This document shows, one piece after another, positions 1-5,711 of a stretch of DNA of 8,498 nt. The notes under the pieces were generated by a model. That model saw only the letters and a program-made list of their open reading frames with translations, made no database searches and was not told where the DNA came from. Source of the DNA: JANLQX01 sp043775075. Lineage in GTDB: Bacteria > Actinomycetota > Acidimicrobiia > Acidimicrobiales > JANYDT01. Location: NCBI GenBank assembly GCA_043775075.1, contig JAYVSS010000251.1:1-8498 (forward strand). Reading direction: 5' to 3'. Each line of letters opens with the position of its first letter. Position 1 is the first letter of the stretch. The translations under genes and the position numbers were made by a program.

Positions 1-54
1 AGCGTCGCCCTTACAAGGCGAATGTCGGGGGTTCGAGCCCCTCACGGTCCACCA
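1..54 (+). tRNA. tRNA-Val (anticodon UAC), 3' part
   Basis: The window opens inside a tRNA. Bases 5-9 and 17-21 form a 5-bp anticodon stem around the 7-base loop CTTACAA (10-16), giving anticodon TAC at 12-14, which reads valine GUA codons. Bases 22-26 are the variable loop. Bases 27-31 and 39-43 form the T stem around TTCGAGC (32-38). Bases 44-50 are the 3' acceptor strand, 51 is the discriminator A, and 52-54 are an encoded CCA. The 5' acceptor strand and D arm lie before the window, so the acceptor pairing could not be checked. Confidence 0.93.
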
Positions 55-115
55 AAAGTGAGCATATGTTCCCTGTTGCCAGATGAAAGCCCTAGCAGAT
101 CCGGTCCAACGTGAC

Positions 116-144
116 TTGGGGAACGTTCTTGGTTTTGATATATG
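116..144 (+). promoter_or_regulatory. Possible housekeeping-type promoter before the cupin gene
   Basis: TTGGGG (116-121) and TATATG (139-144) are separated by 17 bases in an AT-richer stretch between the tRNA and the cupin gene. Transcription would start near 151, leaving a leader of about 55 bases. An 8-base palindrome GAACGTTC (121-128) overlaps the spacer and could be a repressor site. Match to consensus is only partial, so this is a weak call. Confidence 0.3.
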
Positions 145-206
145 GATGATCTGTCTGTCGGCCGATCGACCGTCGGGCCGCCCGGGAGATCATCAGAACT
201 CCGTTG

Positions 207-809
207 ATGCGAGACACTGATGTGGTGACTCTGTTCGAAGCAGCGGCCTCGTATCTCCGGCGTGCCGAGCCGTGGTCGGACGCTATGCATGCGATGGAAG
301 CGGCGTCGGGGTTCGACGTCGATTCAGCGAACGCCGGTGATCGGTCACTAATCGAGCTATCCGTCGACGACCTGGTCGGCTCCGAACGGACCGAATCGTT
401 GCTCGTCGCCATCCGACCTCGGATGCCTGCGATGCCGTGGCGGCAGAACCCTACGTACACAGATGAATCGTTCCTGGGTCGTTACGCATACTGCGAGCTC
501 CTAGGCCCCGCTGGTGCGGTGAAGCACGCCACGGTTTCAATCGGTCTGTTGTATCTCGCCCCGGGCACCTTGTACCCGCCCCACGTTCATCCCGCCGAGG
601 AGGCGTACCACTTGCTCGCTGGGGTGAGCGAGTGGCAGGCCGGGGTAGAAGTGCTGACCAGGAGGGGGCCCGGCGATCGCATGGAGCATCCGAGCGGTGT
701 CCCCCACATGATGTGCTCGGGGGCCACGCCTTTGCTCGCCCTGTACGTGTGGCGCGGAGACCTCGCGTCGCCGGCCCGGCTGAGTTCGGACCCAACAGTC
801 TCTGGATGA
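207..809 (+). CDS. DMSP lyase-family cupin (DddQ-like)
   Basis: Probable dimethylsulfoniopropionate lyase, which would cleave DMSP to dimethyl sulfide and acrylate in the cytoplasm. The product is about 200 residues, the usual size of DddQ. Numbering from the alternative TTG at 204, the C-terminal half is a single cupin barrel containing LYPPHVHPAEEAY (residues 123-135). It supplies H127, H129, E133 and Y135 in the HxHxxxExY pattern, with Y124 just before it at the position of a proposed catalytic tyrosine. H168 in GVPHMM is the expected last ligand, and the tail LLALYVWRGDL also fits the family. The N-terminal 80 residues are helical and poorly conserved, as in DddQ. ATG 207 is preferred over the adjoining TTG 204; neither has a well-spaced Shine-Dalgarno (GGGAG at 184-188 is too far). 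No acrylate or DMSP-transport gene lies beside it. Family membership is likely; DMSP as substrate is inferred, since other small cupins share the metal site. Confidence 0.75.
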   Translation: MRDTDVVTLFEAAASYLRRAEPWSDAMHAMEAASGFDVDSANAGDRSLIELSVDDLVGSERTESLLVAIRPRMPAMPWRQNPTYTDESFLGRYAYCELLGPAGAVKHATVSIGLLYLAPGTLYPPHVHPAEEAYHLLAGVSEWQAGVEVLTRRGPGDRMEHPSGVPHMMCSGATPLLALYVWRGDLASPARLSSDPTVSG

Positions 810-1172
810 CTTCTGCTGGCCTGGCAACGAATGTTAAGCACCCGGATCAATTGAGCATGAGGAGCACCTTTGCGCCGAATCGACGATCGATTACGACACC
901 CTTATCCGAAGCCCTGATCAATTTCCAGGCACGGAGCATTTGGACAGTTGGGCGAATGCTAAGCGAGTTCCTCGTGTCTGGAAGCGGTACGAATTTGTGG
1001 CGTGACGACCAAAACCGCGAGGAATGCGCGATTGCTGTTCTTGCTAGTACTGGTTGGCATTGTAGAAACCGCTGCCTGTTACTTTCGGAGCATTTGTTGA
1101 GCAACTTCTGCTTCTGGGATGATGAGATAGACGACCGAGAGGTGAAGCGGCCCTTCGCGTTCTGGCGGGGTT
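810..1172. other. Stretch without a recognisable gene
   Basis: I see no supported gene on either strand. Open frames here are short or run on as shadows of the cupin gene, and none gives a recognisable motif. The stretch appears less GC-rich than its flanks and lies just beyond the 3' end of the broken transposase, so it may be IS flank or decayed DNA. I found no clear terminator after the cupin stop and no obvious IS terminal repeat. Confidence 0.5.
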
Positions 1173-1690
1173 TTAGTTGGTGAGTAGGTCCCAGTTGCAG
1201 TTGCCGCAGGCGAGGAGGATGCGGAGCGTCCGAGGCCTTTGATTTCTTTCACCGCTGATTCGGTCTTCGTCGATGATCCCGTTGACCCACATGCGTGCTG
1301 TTGGTTCATCGTTCCAAAGCGTATAAATGTCGCGAACGAGTTCTTAGAGAGAGAGGGGTCCACGGACTTCGTCGTTCAGGTCTCCGATCGCCAGGTAAGC
1401 ATCAAAGCGGGCCGAGGTTTCGACCCGGCCGGGATCTTCGTAGCGGCAATGAGTAGGAGTTTACGGGTGGGGTAGAGCGGGTCGCCTTTGTGTCCGCGAT
1501 GACCCAGTTGGTCGGTTTGGACGCGCCGTTGGACACGGTCGACGACCCAGTTCCCGACGCCGAAAACGTTGCGTGCTCGGCGCGAACGGTCAACGCTGAG
1601 CGGTTCACCGGCCACGATGTCGTCGCGTTGCTCTGTCCACGTCCCACCGCAGGCCTTCCGCCTCCTACGGCGAGAAGCACGAGGATGCAA
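1173..1690 (-). pseudogene. Broken ISL3-family transposase (IS remnant)
   Basis: Three minus-strand pieces together read as the C-terminal part of an ISL3-family transposase. In one frame (about 1564-1433) stand VVDRVQRRVQ and LGHRGHKGDPLY followed by RKLLLIAA, typical of the family's core. The homology then moves to another frame near 1425-1440, reading ARFDAYLAIGDLNDEV, an in-frame TAA (1344-1346), ELVRDIYTLW, and finally LRILLACGNCNWDLLTN before the true stop TAA at 1173-1175. The usual stretch with the SNGPTE motif between these last two blocks is missing, so there is also an internal deletion, perhaps with another frame change. The N-terminal half and a clear start are absent. The element cannot make a working transposase. 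Family is assigned from remembered motif patterns; the broken reading frames are seen directly. The edge near 1690 is approximate. Confidence 0.75.
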
Positions 1691-1740
1691 TCAATCGACC
1701 TCGGCCAAAACGCCCAGCCATTTTTGGATCCCTTTTCCCA

Positions 1741-2500
1741 ACTGACGGCCGCTTATATGGTGAGTGTCAGCTGGCCTTCGAACGTTGCTCTCAGATCGGG
1801 CGGCTCCACAAGGACAAGGTCGAGCTGAACCCTCCACCGTCAACCGTCATCGACGAGGGTGACGAGCTGATCGCTATCGCTGAGGACGACTCGCTGTTCC
1901 AGCCCACCTCCCCGGTCGCCGAACGTACACTGCCGTTGGTGGCGATACCGCAGAACGACGGCCCTCGCCGCATCGTTGTTGGCGGGTGGAGCGATCTGGG
2001 TCCGCAAGTGCTGGCCGAGCTGGACGAGTTCCTCGATGGCACGGCCACGGTCCTGCTGATGCTCGACCCGCGTTATGTGGACGTCGCCGAGGTGCGGAGG
2101 ATTGTCAGCCCAATCAACGTGCGGTTGGAGATCGTGGAGCTGTCCGAGGTTCCTGAAGTGGTGGCCGCTCATGCGGCTCACTCATCGTTCCATGAGGTGA
2201 TCTTTCTGGGACACCGTAACTCGATGACCACCGATCAGGCCGACGCCCTCACACTGCTCACTCTGTTGGCGTTCGGCCAGGTTCGTCAGGAACAGGAGCT
2301 GGGACCGGTTCGGATGGTGGCCGAGTTGCTCGACCAGCGCCTTGCGCCCCTCGCCGCAGCCAGCGGGGCCGACGACTTCATCGTGTCGGACGAGCTCACC
2401 AGCCATGCTGGCCCAGCTCAGCGAGCGGCACGAGCTGATCGACGTGTTCAGGGACCTGTTCGACCGCTCGGGCTCGTCGATTTCGCTGCAGCCAGCTCGC
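1741..2500 (+). pseudogene. CASTOR/POLLUX-type ion channel protein, C-terminal remnant
   Basis: The intact protein would be a membrane cation channel with cytoplasmic RCK-like NAD-binding domains. Only the cytoplasmic C-terminal part remains. From 1741 the frame reads RLYGECQLAFERCSQIGR, then LNPPPSTVIDEGDELIAIAEDD (in two parts: LNPPPSTVI and DEGDELIAIAEDD), then RIVVGGWSDLGPQVLAELD (from about 1969), VIFLGH, and DDFIVSDELTS ending near 2403. Homology then shifts one frame at about 2401-2405 to MLAQLSERHELIDVFRDLF and SSISLQPA (to about 2500), where it fades, perhaps after another frameshift. The transmembrane and first RCK parts are missing, and the DNA before 1741 is transposase debris on the other strand. 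An in-frame TTG at 1936 could start a 203-residue product, but it would begin mid-domain. Decay is seen directly; family identity is from motif recognition. Confidence 0.7.
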
Positions 2501-2565
2501 GCCTGCAGCCTCAGTTGCGGGCACGCGTTCCGAGGGGGCGATCCTGACCCTCCGTGGCTTCGCGA

Positions 2566-2595
2566 TCGGTTCTGTAGTTTGCACTACAGAACCGA
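2566..2595. terminator. Perfect 13-bp hairpin, probable terminator or operator
   Basis: TCGGTTCTGTAGT (2566-2578) pairs perfectly with ACTACAGAACCGA (2583-2595) around a 4-base loop, TTGC. It lies 25 bases beyond the stop codon of the minus-strand FDOR gene (2621) and past the decayed channel gene on the plus strand, so it is well placed to end transcription from the minus side or both sides. Neither strand has a T-run after it, so it would be an I-shaped terminator, or else a binding site. Confidence 0.5.
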
Positions 2596-2620
2596 CCAAG
2601 GACAACAGAGACGGGCGGGA

Positions 2621-3004
2621 CTATTGGAAGCGTTGGCTGAACGGCGCAACCTTGTACATGATGCGCTTGTCGGTAGGGCCGAACGCGTAGGGGGCGCCGG
2701 TGTAGCGCTGCGAGCAGGCGTTGATGTGATCGGCCGCCTCTTGGCCCACGGCCGTCCCCACCACGTTGCCCTTGACCTCTGCGTACGAATACGGATTGTT
2801 CGCATCCCAGATGGCCACGGTCACACGCGGGTCGTTGTCCATGGCGGTGGCCTTAGCGCGGCCGAGTTCGGTGTTGATGAGGATGTGATCATCGTCGGCG
2901 TCGATCCACATCACGTGGGTCATGGGGTGCCCGGACTTCGGGATGACGGTCAGGGCGGCAAAGTTCTTGCCCTGGGCGAGTTGTTTGATGCTGGCGTCAA
3001 GCAT
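2621..3004 (-). CDS. PPOX/FDOR split-barrel flavin- or F420-binding oxidoreductase
   Basis: A 127-residue protein of the pyridoxamine 5'-phosphate oxidase-like split-barrel fold, most like the actinobacterial PPOX-class F420-dependent (FDOR) proteins. Such proteins act as cytoplasmic dimers that reduce small substrates with F420H2 or bind flavin. Visible family features are the N-terminal strand FAALTVIPKSGHPMTHVMWID (as FAALTVIPKSG and HPMTHVMWID, residues 15-34), HILINTELGRAKATAMDNDPR (HILINTELG, then RAKATAMDNDPR, 40-60) with the basic residues expected at a phosphate site, VTVAIWD (61-67), and YAEVKGNVVGT (74-84). Length is normal for the family. ATG 3002-3004 is supported by AAAGGA on the minus strand (plus-strand 3010-3015), 5 bases upstream. 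It lies 66 bases downstream of the hydrolase gene on the same strand, so the two may be cotranscribed, although a dyad in the gap suggests it could have its own control. The substrate is unknown, and FMN rather than F420 remains possible. Confidence 0.85.
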   Translation of the reverse strand: MLDASIKQLAQGKNFAALTVIPKSGHPMTHVMWIDADDDHILINTELGRAKATAMDNDPRVTVAIWDANNPYSYAEVKGNVVGTAVGQEAADHINACSQRYTGAPYAFGPTDKRIMYKVAPFSQRFQ

Positions 3005-3033
3005 GGTGATCCTTTGATTGGCGAGAAGGTTGT

Positions 3034-3048
3034 CTTACGAAGCGTAAG
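3034..3048. promoter_or_regulatory. CTTACG-N3-CGTAAG dyad, candidate operator
   Basis: A perfect 6-bp inverted repeat with a 3-base centre (AAG on the plus strand) sits in the 66-base gap between the hydrolase stop and the FDOR start, 30 bases upstream of the FDOR ATG. The tight symmetric form resembles operators of TetR-type or similar dimeric repressors. It could also be a small hairpin between two cotranscribed genes. No regulator gene is in the window. Confidence 0.35.
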
Positions 3049-3070
3049 TCACCGCCGGAGTAGGACGTGA

Positions 3071-3913
3071 TCACTCATTGTTCAGAAACTCCCATGTCTC
3101 TGGTAGCGCCGCCGGGTCCTGCGCGAAGAACGGGTGACCCCCTTCGTAGACGCGGAATTCGGCGTTCGGTATGCGCAGCGAGATGGCTTCGCCATTGGCC
3201 ACGGGCGCCGTGAGGTCGTACCGGCCACTGGCGACCAGCGTCGGGCACGAAACCAGTTCAAGCCGATCCCAGACATCGTGACGGCTCCGTGCCTGAAGCT
3301 GGAGCCGTTCACCCAGAACCTCATCAGGCGTTCGAGTCCGGGATGCCCCGGCGCGACGGGCATCCACGAGGGCGGCGTCCGTCGGGTGCTCGGCCAGCCA
3401 GGCCGGAGTGAACCGACTGTCGGTGAGGGTGAGAGCAAGCGCGGGATCGTCGGCCAACTGGGTTGCAAGTTCGTGCAGGGGAAACGACGATCCACCGGGT
3501 CCGCCGCTGGAAGTACAGAGCAGCGCCATCCGCTCCACTCGTTGTGGTGCGGTGACGGCCAGCTCCTGCGCCACCATTCCGCCGAAGCTCACGCCCACCA
3601 ACCGAAACGTGTCCCAACCCAGGTGGTCGGCAAAGGCCAAAGCATCGTCGGCGTAGTCGGCCATGGCCCAGTGCTCCTCGGTGCTCTGGTGCAGCGAACG
3701 ATCTTTGTTGCGCAGACCGGTTTGACCGAGCCCGCGCTGATCGTGAACGGCCAGTTCAAAATGACGACGGAATACCTTCAGCAGCGGGAGAGACGCGGCG
3801 ATGCTGGCGCCCGAACCGTTGCAAAACAACAGCCGTCGACCCTCCCCAGATCGGTCATAGAAAAAGTCAAACGAGTCATGACGAAACGTGCTCACCGCCG
3901 AAACCGTAGCCAA
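3071..3913 (-). CDS. Alpha/beta-fold hydrolase
   Basis: A cytoplasmic alpha/beta hydrolase of about 280 residues, resembling enol-lactonase/esterase members such as PcaD-like proteins. The catalytic triad is visible. S109 lies in the nucleophile elbow GVSFGG (107-112), D233 in SGRYDLTAPV (229-238), and H260 in EGGHPFFAQ (257-265). An HDQRGLGQT segment (57-65) follows the early strands as usual. The oxyanion segment reads CNGSGAS (31-37) rather than the commoner HG. No signal peptide is seen. The start is uncertain: TTG 3911-3913 gives the longest frame but lies inside the arm of an 81-base inverted repeat, and GTG 3893-3895, six codons later, is an alternative. Neither has a good Shine-Dalgarno. 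It precedes the FDOR gene on the same strand by 66 bases. The substrate cannot be told from sequence; an ester or lactone is the family expectation. Confidence 0.85.
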   Translation of the reverse strand: MATVSAVSTFRHDSFDFFYDRSGEGRRLLFCNGSGASIAASLPLLKVFRRHFELAVHDQRGLGQTGLRNKDRSLHQSTEEHWAMADYADDALAFADHLGWDTFRLVGVSFGGMVAQELAVTAPQRVERMALLCTSSGGPGGSSFPLHELATQLADDPALALTLTDSRFTPAWLAEHPTDAALVDARRAGASRTRTPDEVLGERLQLQARSRHDVWDRLELVSCPTLVASGRYDLTAPVANGEAISLRIPNAEFRVYEGGHPFFAQDPAALPETWEFLNNE

Positions 3914-3990
3914 GTGTGAAGTGTGCGCGTCAATGTGAAAGTTCAGTGGCCCGCTGAAGTTTCACAATCAAGCGCACACTTCACACTTGG
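3910..3990. repeat. 81-base two-tier inverted repeat
   Basis: Outer arms of 19 bases (3910-3928, CCAAGTGTGAAGTGTGCGC, and 3972-3990) are perfect reverse complements. Inside them, separated by 5-base unpaired patches on both sides, is a second pair of 13-base arms (3934-3946 and 3954-3966) with one mismatch around a 7-base loop. The hexamer TGTGAA or its complement occurs four times in symmetric positions. The left arm contains the TTG start of the hydrolase, and the right arm supplies the TGA that ends the neighbouring hydrolase remnant. It may be a MITE-like or REP-like insertion, a strong terminator, or a regulator binding array. Confidence 0.8.
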
Positions 3991-4169
3991 GTCGGGCACA
4001 CACGAAACCGGGAATTGTGGGAAACCGGGAAGGCGGTCGCCCATGCCGGCGAGTGATGGCGCGCACACCCGATGGGCGAGGGTGCGAAGGCTCGATCCGA
4101 CCGGACCCGGTACCATCCGCCGTGGAAGCTACCGTGCACGAAGACAAATGTTGTCGATGTGGGCACCAC
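3981..4169 (-). pseudogene. N-terminal remnant of a second alpha/beta hydrolase
   Basis: On the minus strand a GTG at 4167-4169 opens a 62-codon frame beginning TTFVFVHGSFHGGWYR. This is the first strand and oxyanion motif of a HGxxHGGW-type alpha/beta hydrolase, a different subfamily from the intact neighbour. After this the homology jumps frame: at 4074-4033 another frame reads HRVCAPSLAGMGDR, which is the next conserved block (GHRVxAPSLTGxGDR) of that subfamily. The spacing from GGW to HRV is 38 bases where about 39 would keep the frame, consistent with a one-base deletion. The frame ends at a TGA inside the right arm of the 81-base inverted repeat, and the catalytic domain is absent. The remnant is therefore both frameshifted and truncated. 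Its start overlaps a dyad in the sigma-factor upstream region, so the promoter of the lost gene may once have been divergent with the sigma operon. Confidence 0.7.
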
Positions 4170-4187
4170 TCGTTCACCCTAACGAGT
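4168..4187. promoter_or_regulatory. Dyad upstream of the sigma-factor gene
   Basis: ACTCGTT (4168-4174) and AACGAGT (4181-4187) form a perfect 7-bp inverted repeat around the 6-base centre CACCCT. It ends 32 bases before the sigma-factor ATG and overlaps the start of the hydrolase remnant on the other strand. The position suits an operator between divergent genes or a leader hairpin. I could not identify a convincing -35/-10 pair for the sigma operon here. Confidence 0.35.
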
Positions 4188-4219
4188 CCTGAAGAATTCT
4201 CGAAAGGAGTAATCCAGCC

Positions 4220-4897
4220 ATGCGTGGGCGACGAACACCTCCCGATATGTCGATCAGTCGAGCACTTGCGGCCCCGCCCGCTATCCCCGATGCGTCCACT
4301 CCCGACGACGTCCTTATCGCCGAGATTGTTGGACGAAACGAAGCCGGGTTGGGCGAAGTCTTTCGTCGTTACGCCCCTGCCGTTGCCGGTCTGGCCCGGC
4401 GGGTGCTGGACGATGAAGCCCTCGCCCAGGACGTTGTCCAAGACGTGTTCGTGAAGTTGTGGGAGGAACCGCAACGGTTCGACCAAACTCGCGGAAGTAT
4501 GCGTACGTTGCTTCTCACCCAGGCCCATGGCCGGGCCGTGGACATCATTCGGACTCGTGAAGCGCGCAAGCGACGTGAGGGTCGCGTCTCTCACGAGCCG
4601 GCTCCCCCTCAGCCCGAAGTGGACGCCGAGTTCCTCGGCATCGCTCAAGCCGAAGCGGTTCGTGAAGCGCTCCTCGCCCTTCCCGAGGGCGAGCGTCGGG
4701 TACTGCAGCTCACGTACTTCGAAGGTCATACCTATCGCGCCGCAGCGGCCATCCTCGGACTGCCCGAAGGAACAGTTAAAGGTCGTATTCGCAGTTCACT
4801 ACGCAAACTTCATGACATCCTCAGTTCCCAAGACGATCGAAGTCCGGAGACTGACCAAACAGATTCCCCCCGCACCCCGAAGGGCAGCGCCAGATGA
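4220..4897 (+). CDS. ECF RNA polymerase sigma factor, SigK-like
   Basis: A 225-residue extracytoplasmic-function sigma factor that would direct core RNA polymerase to a small regulon. Region 2 spans about residues 44-112: VFRRYAPAVAGLARRVL, then AQDVVQDVFVKLWE (the core-binding helix), then RGSMRTLLLTQAHGRAVDIIR, which melts and reads the -10. A charged linker follows, and region 4 spans about 144-200, with LLALPEGERRVLQLTYFEG and the recognition helix around LPEGTVKGRIRSSLRKL that reads the -35. No region 1.1 or 3 is present, as expected for the class. ATG 4220 is supported by AAAGGAG (4203-4209), 10 bases upstream; M10 (4247) is a weaker alternative. The stop overlaps the start of the anti-sigma gene (ATGA), so the two are translationally coupled. 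The RskA-type partner and FAS1 neighbour point to the SigK group. The gene is probably held inactive by its partner until a signal arrives. Confidence 0.93.
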   Translation: MRGRRTPPDMSISRALAAPPAIPDASTPDDVLIAEIVGRNEAGLGEVFRRYAPAVAGLARRVLDDEALAQDVVQDVFVKLWEEPQRFDQTRGSMRTLLLTQAHGRAVDIIRTREARKRREGRVSHEPAPPQPEVDAEFLGIAQAEAVREALLALPEGERRVLQLTYFEGHTYRAAAAILGLPEGTVKGRIRSSLRKLHDILSSQDDRSPETDQTDSPRTPKGSAR

Positions 4898-5697
4898 GTA
4901 CGTCCGACCACCTCGACCCGACCGACGATCTGCCCGACCCCGCAGACCGGGACGCGATGCTCGATTTGGTTGCTGCCTATGCCGTGCATGCGGTTGACGA
5001 CGTCGAGTGCGAATTCGTCGAGGCCCATCTCGACGACGACCCCGCGTATCGCATCGAGCTAGGACGGTACCTTGAAACGGCAGCGTCGTTGACAGTGGAC
5101 GCGCCTGTTCCGCAAACCACGTGGGAGACCATCCTTTCCCGCACTCGAGCGAGCAGCTCTGAAGAGATCGTAAGCGCGCAGTCGATATACGAACGCGAGA
5201 TGGGAACGGTTACGCCCGGTGTGGCGAAAGTGATCGCTTTCGACGCCGCCCGAGTCGCTCGTCGTTCGCGTCTTCGTATTGCCATCGGTGCCGCGGCGGC
5301 GTCGGCCATCGTTGCCGTCCCACTGACCCTCCAGTTTGCCGGCGGTGGCTCGCCCTCGCTGGCTGCCCTCGCCACGAAGGCGGCGGCCCAGCGCGGATCG
5401 CGCATCCTGTCGCTGGCCAATGACCAAGGCGTGAGCGTGGCCGAAGTGGTCGTAACGGCCGAGGGGCGCGGGTACCTGCGTCGTGACTCGCTTCCGCCGC
5501 TCCCGTCGGGACAGGCGTATCAGCTCTGGGCGGTCACCGGGAAGACCCCAGTTTCCGCCGGTGTGTTGGGCCGCAATCCTTCGGTATCGGCCTTTACCAT
5601 CGACGCACCGACGACGGCTCTGGCCCTTTCGGTCGAGCCCACCGCTGGTTCAGCCCAGCCGACTTCCACCCCCATAGCGACGGGTTCTTTTGCGTGA
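4894..5697 (+). CDS. Membrane anti-sigma factor, RskA family
   Basis: A 267-residue single-pass membrane protein that should bind and silence the sigma factor encoded just upstream, overlapping it by four bases (ATGA). The cytoplasmic N-terminus contains the short helical anti-sigma domain, about 20-85. Its AYAVHAVDDVECEFVEAHL corresponds to the family's YALGALDxxERxxFExHL; no HxxxCxxC zinc motif is seen. Residues 127-149 (RIAIGAAAASAIVAVPLTL) form the membrane helix after a basic stretch, VARRSRLR. The outer domain, about 150-267, has the RskA C-terminal signature: YLRRDSLPPLPSGQAYQLWAV (as YLRRDSLPPLP and SGQAYQLWAV), AGVLG and LALSVEPTAGS ending near ATGSFA. In mycobacteria RskA is released by regulated membrane proteolysis; the same is inferred here. 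The signal is unknown, but a redox or envelope cue fits the downstream oxidoreductase. The following gene starts 49 bases later. Confidence 0.92.
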   Translation: MSTSDHLDPTDDLPDPADRDAMLDLVAAYAVHAVDDVECEFVEAHLDDDPAYRIELGRYLETAASLTVDAPVPQTTWETILSRTRASSSEEIVSAQSIYEREMGTVTPGVAKVIAFDAARVARRSRLRIAIGAAAASAIVAVPLTLQFAGGGSPSLAALATKAAAQRGSRILSLANDQGVSVAEVVVTAEGRGYLRRDSLPPLPSGQAYQLWAVTGKTPVSAGVLGRNPSVSAFTIDAPTTALALSVEPTAGSAQPTSTPIATGSFA

Positions 5698-5711
5698 ATA
5701 ACCCGGTTGTC

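Noticed and set aside
27..54. tRNA 3' end as an integration attachment site
   Set aside because: No second copy of this sequence and no integrase gene are visible in the window, so an att site cannot be supported.
632..1183. Plus-strand open frame (183 codons) from inside the cupin gene
   Set aside because: Its first third is an out-of-frame shadow of the cupin, the rest gives no motif, and it lacks a ribosome binding site.
2342..3070. Plus-strand open frame (242 codons) spanning the hairpin and the FDOR gene
   Set aside because: Only its stretch up to about 2500 is meaningful, as the frameshifted end of the channel remnant; the remainder is antisense to the FDOR gene.
3134..3919. Plus-strand open frame (261 codons) opposite the alpha/beta hydrolase
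   Set aside because: The minus strand has a complete catalytic triad in the right order; the plus-strand translation has no motif.
4113..4140. CCATCC-type -35 before the sigma gene as an autoregulatory SigK promoter
   Set aside because: The nearest CGAA-like -10 is about 20 bases away, too far compared with the 16-17 base spacing of the two shared elements.
3968..4729. Minus-strand open frame (253 codons) opposite the sigma-factor start
   Set aside because: It runs through antisense sigma-factor sequence and an out-of-frame part of the hydrolase remnant. Only the separate pieces at 4169-4033 show homology.
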